In this document: in pieces, positions 8,089 to 16,757 of the stretch
Position numbering within the stretch: position 1 is the first letter of the stretch
Layout of the letters: every line of letters begins with the position of its first letter
Origin: Myxococcales bacterium
GTDB taxonomy: Bacteria; Myxococcota_A; Polyangia; Polyangiales; Polyangiaceae
Assembly (NCBI GenBank): GCA_025359105.1
Contig: JANYHK010000060.1
Coordinates: 1-64,000, forward strand
Reading direction: 5' to 3'
DNA length: 64,000 nt
The notes under the pieces: model-generated
Databases searched by the model: none
The model's input: the letters and a program-made list of their open reading frames with translations, nothing else
What the model was told of the DNA's origin: nothing
Program-made: the position numbers and the translations under genes

Positions 8089-8796
8089 CTACTCCGCTCG
8101 GGCGGCGAGGGCCGCGAGGGCCGCCCCGCGCTCGGCCAGGCGCTTGGAGCGGCCTTCACCGCGGCCGATCACGTCGGTCTCCACCACGCACTCGACCACG
8201 AACTGCTGCGCGTGCGCCGGCCCGCTCGTCGACACGACCCGGTAGTGCGGCGCCAGGCGGCCTTCGGCCTGGACCTTCTCCTGAAGGAGGCTCTTCGGAT
8301 CGCGTACGCCGAGCGTCTCGGCGTGCGCCATCGGCTCGCGGATGACCTCGCTGACGAGCGCGCGCGCGCCGGCGAGGCCGCGGGCCTCGTAGACCGCGGC
8401 CACGATCGCCTCGACGGCGTCGCTGAGCACGTTCGTCTGCTCGCGCTCGTTGCCCGCGCGCGCGCCGCGGCCGAGCGCCAGCGACGCGCCGAGATCGACG
8501 TCGCGCGCCCACCGCGCGAGCGCCTCGGCGTTGACGAGCGCGGCGCGCATGCGCGTGAGGGCCCCTTCGTCGGCGTCGGGGTGGGCTGTGCTCAAGAGCT
8601 CGCTCACGCAAAGCCCGAGGACGGCGTCGCCCAGGAACTCGAGCCGCTGGTTGTCGCGCGCGCGCGTCTCGTTCGCGAAGCTCGTGTGCGTGAGGGCCTC
8701 CTCGAAGCGCGCGATCTCCCCATCGCCGACGAGGTCGACGATCTTCACGCGCAGCGCTTCACGCGCGACCGCGAGCTCTTCTTCCTCAGTCGACAA
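8089..8796 (-). CDS. rnc: Ribonuclease III
   Basis: Double-strand-specific endoribonuclease of 235 residues. The RNase III domain carries the signature NQRLEFLGDAVLG (usually NERLEFLGD; the first Glu is Gln here) and the second acidic site in NVLSDAVEAIVAAVYE. A dsRNA-binding domain follows from about residue 160 (DPKSLLQEKVQ, ending GEGRSKRLAERGAALAAL). The start is TTG and lies inside the upstream dehydratase gene, an 11-base overlap implying coupling. Roles are rRNA and mRNA processing. Confidence 0.93.
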   Translation of the reverse strand: MSTEEEELAVAREALRVKIVDLVGDGEIARFEEALTHTSFANETRARDNQRLEFLGDAVLGLCVSELLSTAHPDADEGALTRMRAALVNAEALARWARDVDLGASLALGRGARAGNEREQTNVLSDAVEAIVAAVYEARGLAGARALVSEVIREPMAHAETLGVRDPKSLLQEKVQAEGRLAPHYRVVSTSGPAHAQQFVVECVVETDVIGRGEGRSKRLAERGAALAALAARAE

Positions 8797-9076
8797 GCTT
8801 CTCCGTCGCCTCCGCGAGATCGAGGTCGAGCTGCGTGATGCCTCCCGCGTCGTGCGTCGACCAGACGACCCGCGCCTTTCCCCACCCGAGCTCCAGATCG
8901 GGGTGGTGGTCTCGTTTCTCCGCCGCGCACCCCACCTTCACCGCGAAGCCGAGGGCGTTCGCGAAGTCGGCGAATTTGAACGTGCGGCTCAGCGCCTCAC
9001 CGTCGCGCGCCCATCCAGGATGGGCGCCGAGCCACGCGTCGATCGCAGCGAGGGGGAGCTTGGAGGTTCGGGGCAT
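8786..9076 (-). CDS. phhB: Pterin-4a-carbinolamine dehydratase
   Basis: A 96-residue protein of the PCD/DCoH family, which recycles the tetrahydrobiopterin cofactor of aromatic amino acid hydroxylases. The signature KRDHHPDLELGWGKARVVW includes the catalytic His pair and Trp, followed by THDAGGITQLDLDLA. The ATG given sits at the family's usual N-terminus; a start at 9121 would add residues of no recognisable character. First gene of a two-gene unit with rnc. No phenylalanine hydroxylase is in the window. Confidence 0.9.
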   Translation of the reverse strand: MPRTSKLPLAAIDAWLGAHPGWARDGEALSRTFKFADFANALGFAVKVGCAAEKRDHHPDLELGWGKARVVWSTHDAGGITQLDLDLAEATEKLVD

Positions 9077-9155
9077 GACCACCGAGCGTAGGAAGGGGCG
9101 AGCGATTGCACAAGTCGCCATCGCTCCACAAGCTCGACCTCTCCGGAATAGTTGG

Positions 9156-9161
9156 TATCTC
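9156..9161 (+). promoter_or_regulatory. Candidate -10 element (TATCTC), leaderless-type
   Basis: TATCTC ends seven bases before the ATG of the Gly-rich lipoprotein, and no ribosome-binding site lies between. One of several TAnnnT-like hexamers at this spacing in the window; no convincing -35 box. Confidence 0.3.
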
Positions 9162-9168
9162 TCTAGGC

Positions 9169-10764
9169 ATGCGGGGACACCATCCGAAGGTCACGAGCGG
9201 CTGGCTCTTTTTTCTTGCGGCGGCCCTCCTGGGCGCCGCGGTCGCGTGCGGCTCGTCGAATTTTTCTACCGCGGACGACGCGGGCGCGGACGCGGGGGAC
9301 GTCCCGGACTCCACGGTCGTCGGCGACGGCAGCAGCGGCGGGCCGGAGACAGGCGCAGGGCCCGACGCCGGTAAGGCGGACGGGAGGCCGGAACAGGACG
9401 CTGAAGCCGATGTCTTCCAGGACGTCCAGGAGATTCAGGATGTCTCCATCCCGCCCCGCGAAGCCGGGGGGGACTGCACCGACGTTCCGAGCGATGCCCT
9501 GGGGGCGTCGGTGGCTCTCGGGGGGACGGGAACGGTCAGCACCGGATGCACGACGGCAAAGCCGTGCCCGACGATCCAGAACGGCATCGACTACGCGCTC
9601 AACAATTCGAAGTCGTTCGTCTACGTCTCGGACGGCGCTTACACCGAGCAGCTCATTCTGCCCAACACCCAGCAGTTCGCGCTGATCACGGTGCAAGGTG
9701 GTTGGCACCGAGATGGTGCCGGGGTGTGGACACACACGTTCTGTGCGAATCCCAACCTGGTACCCGTCGTCACGGGCCCTCCCGGTTCGATGGCGACGGT
9801 GATCGCCAAAGACCTCACCGGGCCCATCACCCTCGACACGATGAAGATCCTGAGTCGCCAACCCGTCCTCAAGGGGGAGTCCATCTACGGCATCTTCGCC
9901 ACCGGTGCATCGACGAACCTCAAGCTGATCAGCGTCGTCGTCGAGTCGTACGAGGGGGGCAATGGGGCAGGCGCAGGTGCGGGCAGCACCGGTGCGGCCG
10001 CGCCTGCGAGCTGCTCGCCGGGTGGCACCACACCTGCGCCGGGGACTCCCGGTGTGGGCGGCGTCCTCGGAACGTTTGGACTCACCGGCTATACGCCCAA
10101 GGCCGGTGGCCCAGCGGGCGCCGGCGGGCAAGGGGCCAATGGGACAACGGGTACCGCTCCGCAGTGCAGCCTGACGTGCTTCGACGATGTGGCTTGCGTG
10201 GCCGCCGATCCGTCGGTGTGCAACGCAAACTACAATACGGCCAAGGTCTGCGGGAACCCCGGCATTCCCGGTTGCGGTAGCGGCGGTGGAGGCCCCGGCG
10301 GCGCTGGAAACGGCGCCGGAAGCAGCATCGCGGTGTACGTCTACGGCGCGACCGTCAACGCCAGCTTCACGAGCCTGGTCGCCAACAAGGGCGGCACGGG
10401 CGGGGCCGGCGGCGCGGGCGGCGGGCCCGGGGCCGTTGTCGCTGGACAGCCGGGGGCATCCCAGCCGTGCACCAACGGTATCGTGGGAACGACCTGCTAC
10501 CAGAAGAGCGACGGCTCCACGTGCCTCGTCAAGCTCCCGCTGAACACCACCCCGATGGCGGGCGGCGTCGGCACCACGGGCCTCCCCGGAAGCCTGGGTG
10601 GAGCGGGCGGCGGGGGCGCGGGCGGCTACAGCTACGGCTACTACAAGGGCGGCGGCGGGACCTTCATAGAGGGCTCAACCTTCTCCGCATCGAGCATGGG
10701 TGGAGGCGGGGGCGGAACTGGTGGAAACCCCGGTGCCACCGGCGTCGGTGCTCCCCACAACTGA
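9169..10764 (+). CDS. Gly-rich surface lipoprotein, DUF1565/PGRS-like
   Basis: Putative lipoprotein of 531 residues. The start is set by a signal sequence ending in AVAC. An Asp/Gly-rich linker of ~80 residues leads to a beta-helix-like domain (GCTTAKPCPTIQNGIDYAL, then FVYVSDGAYTEQLIL) that resembles DUF1565-type proteins. The second half is a long Gly/Ala array with scattered Cys-rich islands (CSLTCFDDVACVAADPSVC). Such proteins are common and variable in Polyangia and are presumed cell-surface; no activity is known. Preceded by a candidate -10 rather than a Shine-Dalgarno sequence. Confidence 0.75.
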   Translation: MRGHHPKVTSGWLFFLAAALLGAAVACGSSNFSTADDAGADAGDVPDSTVVGDGSSGGPETGAGPDAGKADGRPEQDAEADVFQDVQEIQDVSIPPREAGGDCTDVPSDALGASVALGGTGTVSTGCTTAKPCPTIQNGIDYALNNSKSFVYVSDGAYTEQLILPNTQQFALITVQGGWHRDGAGVWTHTFCANPNLVPVVTGPPGSMATVIAKDLTGPITLDTMKILSRQPVLKGESIYGIFATGASTNLKLISVVVESYEGGNGAGAGAGSTGAAAPASCSPGGTTPAPGTPGVGGVLGTFGLTGYTPKAGGPAGAGGQGANGTTGTAPQCSLTCFDDVACVAADPSVCNANYNTAKVCGNPGIPGCGSGGGGPGGAGNGAGSSIAVYVYGATVNASFTSLVANKGGTGGAGGAGGGPGAVVAGQPGASQPCTNGIVGTTCYQKSDGSTCLVKLPLNTTPMAGGVGTTGLPGSLGGAGGGGAGGYSYGYYKGGGGTFIEGSTFSASSMGGGGGGTGGNPGATGVGAPHN

Positions 10765-10789
10765 CCGAGCTTTCCGGGAACTCCCGCCC

Positions 10790-10822
10790 GCGGGGCGTGT
10801 CTCCACCGGGGACATGCCCCGC
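10790..10822 (+). terminator. Strong hairpin after Gly-rich gene
   Basis: Arms GCGGGGCGTGTC and GACATGCCCCGC pair over 12 positions with one G-U wobble around a 9-base loop, 25 bases after the stop codon. There is no U-run, so it is a stem-type terminator or mRNA 3'-end stabiliser. Confidence 0.6.
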
Positions 10823-10864
10823 GTTCCATTTGCGTCCTTCACGCCCTCGCGCGACCCTTCCCCC

Positions 10865-11491
10865 ATGGCCCTCGTCGCCTGCCCCTTTTGCCGTGAAATG
10901 TTCGAGGAGGGGGAAGCCGAGACCTGCCCGATCTGCGGCGTCGCGCTCACGGAGTTCTCCAAGCTCCCCAAGGCGACGCACCTGCACGACGAATTCGACG
11001 ACGTGCCGCTCGCGCCGGAGCAAGAGCCGCTGCCGGTCACCTACCTCGGACGCGGCAAGGGGCTCGTCGCCGTGGCGGCGCTCGTTGGCTTCGCGGTGTT
11101 CTTCCTCCCGTGGATTCGGATGAGCTTGCCGTACGAGCTCGCGATCTCGGGCTTCGATCTCGCGCGCGGGCGACTCGGCTGGGTCTGGGCGTCGGGCGTC
11201 GCGTGGGTGGTGCTGGTGCCCACGATCCTGAGCCGCCGGAGCATCTTCCAGCTCCGCGGCGCGCGTGTAGCCGCTGCGTTCCTGAGCGCGATCCCCGGCG
11301 TGACGGTGGCGATCCTGCTGGCCCGCCCACCGAGCGGTGGGATGGTCCCGCTTCGATTCGACTACGGCTGGCCGATCTTCGCGACGCTCGCCGTGTCGAT
11401 CCTCGCAACGTTGATCTCGCTGCGACTCGGCGGTCGGGCGGACGACATCAAGGTCGCGCGTGGCACCTCGAAGGGGCAGGAGCTTCATTGA
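10865..11491 (+). CDS. Zinc-ribbon membrane protein of unknown function
   Basis: A 208-residue protein with an N-terminal zinc ribbon (CPFCREMF and CPICGVAL, two CxxC pairs) followed by about four transmembrane segments. The cysteine cluster would be cytoplasmic. I recognise no named family. The ATG is at the zinc ribbon; earlier in-frame codons cross the hairpin after the previous gene. The next gene downstream is also a Cys-cluster membrane protein, suggesting a related pair. Confidence 0.7.
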   Translation: MALVACPFCREMFEEGEAETCPICGVALTEFSKLPKATHLHDEFDDVPLAPEQEPLPVTYLGRGKGLVAVAALVGFAVFFLPWIRMSLPYELAISGFDLARGRLGWVWASGVAWVVLVPTILSRRSIFQLRGARVAAAFLSAIPGVTVAILLARPPSGGMVPLRFDYGWPIFATLAVSILATLISLRLGGRADDIKVARGTSKGQELH

Positions 11492-11577
11492 GCGCGTGGT
11501 CCCATCGTGCGCACCTTTGCCGGGAGTGTGCGCAGATCACCGAGTAAGTTATGTGGCCTCCGCACACGGATGGAGGC

Positions 11578-12408
11578 ATGGTGTACGCGATGACGGCGCC
11601 CGCGCGAAAAAGCCCGTCGGATCCGGAGCTCCGCGCGCGCGAGTCCGAGCTCGACGTGGACGTTCCGGCGGCAGTCGTCTGCGCGCTTTGCGGTGACTCG
11701 GACTGCCCGGGGTGCCAGAGCGAGCTCTCGCGATCCGGCGTCGTCACGATCGTGGCCTGGGAGCGTCCGGGCGGTCGCGTCCTGCCGAGGCTGTGGGAGA
11801 CCGCGCACGCCGCGACCCGCGACGCCGAGGCGTTCTTCGAGCTCCTCCCCGACGGGCCCATCGCCCCCGCGCTCAAGTTCGCGCTGCTCTGCGAGCTGAT
11901 CGCGGCGGGCGCGATCGTCGTGCTCATGCTCGCGTTCGCTGGCGCGCTCGCACCCGCGTGGATCAAGCATATCGCGTTCGATCCGGCCGCGCGCGATCTC
12001 GCACTTCGCATCCTCGCGACCGGCGTTCCGGGGCTCGCGCTCTTGCTGGTCGTCGCGCACGCGGCGCACGGCTTCTCGCTCGACGTGGGCGCGCGCAAGA
12101 ACGGAGGGCGCGCCGCGGCGACACGCGCGCTGCGCTTCGGCCTCTACGCGGCGGGCTGGGATCTCGTGCAGGGGCCTGTCGGCGCCGTCGTCCTCGGCGT
12201 GACGAAGGGCCTCGGCGCCTGGGTCACGATGCACGTCTCGAGCGTGCCGACGAAGAGCTCACGCGCCTTCTTGCGTGGCTGCTACCGCCTCGTCGGCCCC
12301 GCCGCCGATCGCGCGCTCGGCACGTCGTATGTCGCAGCCGTCGTCGCCACGCTCGTCGGCGCCCTGCTCATCGTCGCCGCTGCCTTCGCGATCGTCCTCG
12401 CGGTCTGA
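11578..12408 (+). CDS. Cysteine-cluster polytopic membrane protein
   Basis: A ~275-residue protein with a short Cys cluster near residue 35 (CALCGDSDCPGC) and at least four hydrophobic segments, the last ending the protein. Function unknown; the layout (small cytoplasmic zinc cluster, then membrane domain) mirrors its upstream neighbour. The start is uncertain between ATG 11578, GTG 11581 and ATG 11590: GGATGGAGG lies at 11568-11576, best spaced for the latter two. Ends convergent to the cytochrome P460 gene with a 16-base gap. Confidence 0.65.
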   Translation: MVYAMTAPARKSPSDPELRARESELDVDVPAAVVCALCGDSDCPGCQSELSRSGVVTIVAWERPGGRVLPRLWETAHAATRDAEAFFELLPDGPIAPALKFALLCELIAAGAIVVLMLAFAGALAPAWIKHIAFDPAARDLALRILATGVPGLALLLVVAHAAHGFSLDVGARKNGGRAAATRALRFGLYAAGWDLVQGPVGAVVLGVTKGLGAWVTMHVSSVPTKSSRAFLRGCYRLVGPAADRALGTSYVAAVVATLVGALLIVAAAFAIVLAV

Positions 12409-12424
12409 CCGCCGCCACGAGTCG

Positions 12425-12967
12425 TCAGGGCAGGACCTTGAAGAGGTGATCGTGCGGCGCGTCGTCGTGGCATCCCGCGCACGCTTCGATGGGCCCGTCC
12501 TTCACCACGCCTCCGGCGGCAGCGACGACGACGTACCGCCAGTCGCCATGGTCCGGGTCGTAGCCCTTCTCGCGCTTCTCCATCATCATGAGGGGACCGC
12601 GCCCGCCCCCGGCGGCGCGCTCGTAGTGGACGGCGATCACCTTCGCGCCGACGGCGACCGCGCCGTGCCCGGTCGCGAGCGGCTCCTTCGCCGCCTCGTT
12701 GGCGAGGACCTCGACGTCCCACCGGCCGGTCGCGTGCCCGTTCGAGACGATCCGCGCCGCGCTCATCTTCGCGAACGTCGCCTCGTAGTCCGCTGGAATT
12801 CCCGCGTCGGCGGGGATCGCGCCGGCGTCCTTCGAGGGCGCGCGCTCGGTGGGCGTCGCGGTCGACACCCCGACGAGGCCGCCTGTCTTCGCTCCACCGC
12901 ACGCCGCTGCAGCCCCGGCGAGGAGGGTCACTGCGAGCGCCGGGGCAAAGGCCGGGCGGAGCGTCAC
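12425..12967 (-). CDS. Cytochrome P460-like lipoprotein
   Basis: Putative exported heme lipoprotein of 180 residues. A GTG start gives a signal ending in AAAAC. The cytochrome P460 fold is recognised by ARIVSNGHATGRWDVEVLAN, the middle YDPDHGDWRYVV and the heme motif CAGCHDDAPHDHLF near the C-terminus. P460 cytochromes carry a lysine-crosslinked heme and oxidise hydroxylamine or bind NO; many homologues have no known substrate. The start codon is two bases after the stop codon of the upstream outer-membrane protein gene, so the two form one operon. Confidence 0.8.
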   Translation of the reverse strand: MTLRPAFAPALAVTLLAGAAAACGGAKTGGLVGVSTATPTERAPSKDAGAIPADAGIPADYEATFAKMSAARIVSNGHATGRWDVEVLANEAAKEPLATGHGAVAVGAKVIAVHYERAAGGGRGPLMMMEKREKGYDPDHGDWRYVVVAAAGGVVKDGPIEACAGCHDDAPHDHLFKVLP

Positions 12968-12969
12968 GC

Positions 12970-14100
12970 TCAGAAGAACACGCCGGCTTCGAGCGAGAAC
13001 GTCCACTGGCGCGAGTCGCTGAGGCCGGGGTTCTCGTCGCTCGGCGGGGTGAGATCGATCAAGAACTGGCTCGCGAGGTAGAGCACCTCATAGCGGTAGT
13101 TCACGCCGAAGATGCCGCGGTGCCGGTGCGTGCGCACCTTGTTGAAGGTGATGTTGTTGTTGAAGTCGCCGTCGTTGTTGAACTTGGGGTCGTTGTTGAG
13201 CTTGTTCGTGCACCGAGGCTCGCCGGTGTTGGGGTCGGGCCCCTGGTAGCCGCACTGCTTGAGCGGATCCACGTTCGGCGTCGTGTCGACGACGACCGAG
13301 TCGCCGAAGATGATGAGGCGCTGGTAGCCAACATAGGGCGTGAGGATCGAGGAGTCCGCGAGCGTGATGGGCTTCGAGACCTGCGCGTCGATGCCCACCG
13401 TCGTCAGGTGGAACTTCGACGTCCCCATCAACGTGCGGACGCCGCTGCCGACCGCGACGTCGGGCAGGACGCCGAGCCCGCCGGTGCGGAAGCCCTCCAT
13501 GAGCGACCAGCGGATGTCCGCGCCGGTGACCCACATCGACGTGTTGGCGAGCGTGCCGAGCGCGCCCGCGAGCTCGAAGCCGAAGGGCAGGCCCTTGCGC
13601 GCCTTGAGCGAATAGACTTGGAGCAGCGAGTCAGGGCCGTTGTTCGCGGTGGAGAACTGCTTGGTGTTCGGGTCCACCGAGCCCTGCGTGCCCTTGTGCC
13701 AGTACTGCGTCATCGTGCCGTCGGTGGCCTTGCTGAACGCGTCGGCGTTGATCTTCGTGTAGCTGGCCTCGAAGGTGAGCGCGAAGCCGCCGATGCCGGT
13801 CGTGCGCGCGGGGTGGAACGCCGTCGGGGCGATCGCGAAGCCGAGCTCGCTCACCATGTTCGCGAACGCGACGTGGTCGGCCTTGCACCCGAACGAATTG
13901 GGCGACTGTCCAGGGTTCTTGTTCACGAAGCCCTGGGGGTTGAGGGCGATGTCCTGGCAAGTCGTTCCCCCGGGGATGCCGCCCGGCTGGAGCACGAGGC
14001 GCTCCGGGGTAGGGTCCATGCCCGCGGCGTGCGCGGTCTTCCCCGCGAAGAGCGCGGGCACGAGGGTCATGGCGACTAGGACGCGCGAAATCGTCCGCAA
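12970..14100 (-). CDS. Outer-membrane beta-barrel-like protein
   Basis: A 376-residue exported protein, probably an outer-membrane barrel: cleavable signal (LVPALFAGKTAHAA), many alternating hydrophobic beta strands and a terminal Phe (FSLEAGVFF) as in BAM substrates. Function unknown; pairing with a P460 cytochrome suggests a role in uptake or electron transfer at the envelope (inference). I chose a TTG start because GGAGAG sits six bases upstream and the signal peptide begins there. The first in-frame codon at 14154 would add a non-signal stretch. An Asn/Asp-rich loop near residue 310 is notable. Confidence 0.65.
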   Translation of the reverse strand: MRTISRVLVAMTLVPALFAGKTAHAAGMDPTPERLVLQPGGIPGGTTCQDIALNPQGFVNKNPGQSPNSFGCKADHVAFANMVSELGFAIAPTAFHPARTTGIGGFALTFEASYTKINADAFSKATDGTMTQYWHKGTQGSVDPNTKQFSTANNGPDSLLQVYSLKARKGLPFGFELAGALGTLANTSMWVTGADIRWSLMEGFRTGGLGVLPDVAVGSGVRTLMGTSKFHLTTVGIDAQVSKPITLADSSILTPYVGYQRLIIFGDSVVVDTTPNVDPLKQCGYQGPDPNTGEPRCTNKLNNDPKFNNDGDFNNNITFNKVRTHRHRGIFGVNYRYEVLYLASQFLIDLTPPSDENPGLSDSRQWTFSLEAGVFF

Positions 14101-14267
14101 GCGATGCTCTCCGGGTCGTTGGACGCTGGGAAATGAAGGCGCACGAGATTGCACGCCACCATGCGGGAGGCTACGTTCCGCGCCGGACTCGCGTCAAGGT
14201 AAGTGAGCATCTTGCGGAACGTCGCTCTTGGATTGACTTGCGTGCGCCTCCTGCGCGAGCACGCCGC

Positions 14268-14804
14268 GTGAGCACGCCCCACGGAAACGCGCCCCGGCTC
14301 CGTGCCACGCCGCTCGGCGTGCCGATCCACGTCGTCCTGGTGGAGCCGGAGATCCCGCCGAACACCGGCAACATCGCGCGCCTCACCGCCGCGAGCGCGT
14401 CGCCGCTCCACCTCGTCGGCACGCTGGGATTCCGCATCGACGAGCACAGCGTCCGCCGCGCGGGGGTCGACTACTGGCACCTCGTCGACGTGCGGCAACA
14501 CGTCGACTTCGCCCATTTCCTGCACGCGTTCCGCAAGGAGTCGCCGGGTGGGAAGCTCCACCTCTTCAGCGCCATCGCCGAGAAGAGTTACCTCGACGCC
14601 GAGTTTTCGCCTGGCGACGCGCTCGTCTTCGGCCGCGAGAGCGTCGGGCTCCCGCAGGAGCTCCTGGACGCGCACGCCGATCGCGTGGTCGGCATCCCGA
14701 CGCTCGGCGCGGTGCGCTCGCTCAACCTCGCCAACGCCGCGGGCATCGCGCTCTTCGAGGCGCTGCGCCAGACCGGCGCCTTGGCCAAGACGCATCGCGC
14801 CTGA
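14268..14804 (+). CDS. trmL: tRNA (cytidine/uridine-34-2'-O)-methyltransferase TrmL
   Basis: SPOUT-class methyltransferase that 2'-O-methylates the wobble base of tRNA-Leu using S-adenosylmethionine. Family motifs are clear: VVLVEPEIPPNTGNIAR at the N-terminus, LVFGRESVGLP in the middle and IPTLGAVRSLNLANAAGIA in the C-terminal trefoil knot. The start is uncertain; the GTG at 14268 places the core close to the N-terminus, while an ATG at 14133 would add 45 residues of doubtful character. It ends convergent with a lipoprotein gene. Confidence 0.88.
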   Translation: MSTPHGNAPRLRATPLGVPIHVVLVEPEIPPNTGNIARLTAASASPLHLVGTLGFRIDEHSVRRAGVDYWHLVDVRQHVDFAHFLHAFRKESPGGKLHLFSAIAEKSYLDAEFSPGDALVFGRESVGLPQELLDAHADRVVGIPTLGAVRSLNLANAAGIALFEALRQTGALAKTHRA

Positions 14805-14822
14805 CGCGCGGGGCGCGCCGCG

Positions 14823-16073
14823 TCAGTAGGTGCCGCTGAGCGCGTTGCCGATTGGCACGTCGAGGATGTCGTAGCGCTCGCTGGCGACCTGGTATTTGCC
14901 GAGCGTCATGAGGACGCCGACGTCGGCGCGGAAACCCGGCTGCATCGTCCAGGAGCGGGTGGCCTCGTCGACGTGGACGTTGGCGTAGGGGCCGAGCGCG
15001 AGGGTCGGTCCGATGAGATCGTAGACAAGCAACGCCACCTGCGGCTCGAGCGAGCACTTCACGTCGGCGGTGCCGATCTGGGCGATCTCGATGCGGCTGC
15101 CGGAGGGGTCGAGCGCGGGCTCCCTCTTGATCGAGCTCCAGCCGTGGTCTTTGCGGTACTCCGCGCCGTACATGCCGTCGGCGGCGACCTTCAGGAACAT
15201 CTTGCCCGCGGCCTCACCGTTGAACGCGAGGTCGCAGTGCAGCGCCAGGGCGAGCTCCACCGTCTCCCACACCGGCACGCCGCCGATGAACTGGAGCGAG
15301 TGCACGGGGCGCCACTCGACGAGACGGCGGTCGATGCGCAGCGGACGCAGCAGGCCGTGGTTGGCCTGACCGAGGTTGCCGTGGGCCTTCACGTCGAAGT
15401 CGAGCTCGATCTCGCCTTCCATCTGCCCCTCGGCGGAGATGACGATGTGCTGCAGCTCGCCGCCCTTGAGCTTCACGTCGGTCGAGACCTTCGGCTGGAA
15501 CGCAAACGACCCGCCGGCGAGCTTCACTTTCACGTCGTAGGTCTCGTTCGCGCGGACGGGATCGACCAGGGCGACGGCGAGCGAGAGCAGCGAGAGCTCC
15601 GCCGGGAGCTTCAGCAGGCCGCCGATCTTGCTCGCCCAGCCCGCGGGGTGGACGGCGCCGCTGGTGGCCATCGCGGTGGCGTCACCGGCGGTCCCCGCGA
15701 CGCCGACCTGCGCGGTGCCGTGGAAGACGTCGGTGATGACCGGTCGGGCGGTGTCGACGACGATCCGGTCGCCCACGACGCGGACGCCTGTGGCGCGGCG
15801 CACGAAGCCGTGCGGGTTGCGATCGATCTGCGATGGGCCGCCAACGAGGAGCTTGCCCACGTGGGTCTGCAGCACCTCGTCGTGCCCGGCGCGCGGCACC
15901 TCGAGTCGATCGTCGAACACCGTGACGTCCTTCTCGAAGCCGGCGCCGACGATGAGCAGATCCTGCGAGACGCCGACGTCGTCGCCCGCGCTGTCCGAGC
16001 TGCATCCGATGAAGGCCGTGGCCGCGGCCGCGAAGGCAGCCGACAGGGCAAGCCCAGGACGGACGTTGGTCAT
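14823..16073 (-). CDS. Hypothetical lipoprotein
   Basis: Putative lipoprotein of 416 residues with a clear signal (LALSAAFAAAATAFIGC). The mature part is beta-rich with no recognised domain, and its C-terminal half (LALALHCDLAFNGEAAGK, later YDLIGPTLALGPYANVHV) reads like a lipid-facing or ligand-binding beta sheet. No catalytic motif is visible. Transcribed away from the 16271 lipoprotein, with an AT-rich block in the shared upstream region. Confidence 0.75.
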   Translation of the reverse strand: MTNVRPGLALSAAFAAAATAFIGCSSDSAGDDVGVSQDLLIVGAGFEKDVTVFDDRLEVPRAGHDEVLQTHVGKLLVGGPSQIDRNPHGFVRRATGVRVVGDRIVVDTARPVITDVFHGTAQVGVAGTAGDATAMATSGAVHPAGWASKIGGLLKLPAELSLLSLAVALVDPVRANETYDVKVKLAGGSFAFQPKVSTDVKLKGGELQHIVISAEGQMEGEIELDFDVKAHGNLGQANHGLLRPLRIDRRLVEWRPVHSLQFIGGVPVWETVELALALHCDLAFNGEAAGKMFLKVAADGMYGAEYRKDHGWSSIKREPALDPSGSRIEIAQIGTADVKCSLEPQVALLVYDLIGPTLALGPYANVHVDEATRSWTMQPGFRADVGVLMTLGKYQVASERYDILDVPIGNALSGTY

Positions 16074-16097
16074 GCAACCCCCGGTGCGAAATGTATG

Positions 16098-16150
16098 CCA
16101 CTATCCTACACGGATATTTGACTGATTTTACACATAAATTTACCACTATC
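16098..16150. promoter_or_regulatory. AT-rich divergent promoter region
   Basis: An unusually AT-rich island (GATATTTGACTGATTTTAC, then ATAAATTTAC) between two divergent lipoprotein genes, in DNA that is otherwise extremely GC-rich. It probably contains their promoters, but I cannot place -35/-10 pairs confidently. Confidence 0.45.
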
Positions 16151-16196
16151 GGCCGGACGAGCTGGATCCTTTGCTCCGCCCCCGCGAACGCGTGGC

Positions 16197-16223
16197 CCGG
16201 TCGAGGGAGATCCCCCTGACCGG
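16197..16223 (+). promoter_or_regulatory. Hairpin in 5' leader of lipoprotein gene
   Basis: Outer arms CCGGTC and GACCGG enclose inner arms AGGG and CCCT with a single bulged G, ~47 bases before the ATG at 16271. It could be a leader structure or an operator; no known riboswitch class fits. Confidence 0.4.
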
Positions 16224-16270
16224 CGCGTAGGACGGGTCGCATCGAACCTCCGAACCCCGAGAGAGCCCCC

Positions 16271-16756
16271 ATGCGCATCGCCATGCTCGCTTCGTTCGTC
16301 CTCTTCGCCGCGGCCTGCCAGATGCCCCAATACGCGCCGCCCGCGGCACCGTCGGCGCCCTCGGCGGGCGGCGTGCCCGAGACCACCGGCGCGCCCGTGG
16401 GCAACGGTTCGTCGTCGCCGTCGTCGCCGTCGCCGTCGTCGCCGTCGTCCTTCGGTGGGCCGAGCGCCCCGAAGGCTCCGGCCGCACCGACGGCGTCCGT
16501 GCCGACCACCGTGGAGATCCACAGCGACTGCAGCAAGACCGTGCCCGTCTTCTACGGTGACAAGCCCAAGTTCGGCAGCGGCACCAAGTCCAGCGTCAGC
16601 AGCAACTCGACCTCGAGCCAGGGCCGGAGCTCCGACGGCACGCTCACCGTCTGGATCATCGACGAGCAGGAGAACGGGCTCGCGAGCGTGAAGGTCACGC
16701 CGCAGACGCGCCGCGTGACGATCGACTCGAGCTGCAAGGGCATCTCGGCGCGCTGA
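16271..16756 (+). CDS. Small Ser/Pro-rich lipoprotein
   Basis: A 161-residue putative lipoprotein (signal ending AAAC at Cys16). Residues ~20-75 are Pro/Ala/Ser-rich spacer with an SSPSSPSPSSPSS array. The C-terminal ~80 residues form a small domain with two cysteines (SDCSK and SSCKG) that may be disulfide-bonded, and a Ser/Gly-rich loop. No family recognised. Stop and next start are one base apart (TGACATG), so it is co-transcribed with the amidohydrolase. Confidence 0.7.
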   Translation: MRIAMLASFVLFAAACQMPQYAPPAAPSAPSAGGVPETTGAPVGNGSSSPSSPSPSSPSSFGGPSAPKAPAAPTASVPTTVEIHSDCSKTVPVFYGDKPKFGSGTKSSVSSNSTSSQGRSSDGTLTVWIIDEQENGLASVKVTPQTRRVTIDSSCKGISAR

Positions 16757-16757
16757 C

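Noticed and set aside
9958-10745. Gly-rich frame as non-coding repeat
   Set aside because: It is continuous with a signal peptide and a beta-helix-like domain, and contains patterned cysteine islands, so it is coding.
16118-16146. Sigma70 promoter starting at TTGACT upstream of the 16271 gene
   Set aside because: No acceptable -10 at 15-19 bases; only the AT-rich region as a whole is reported.
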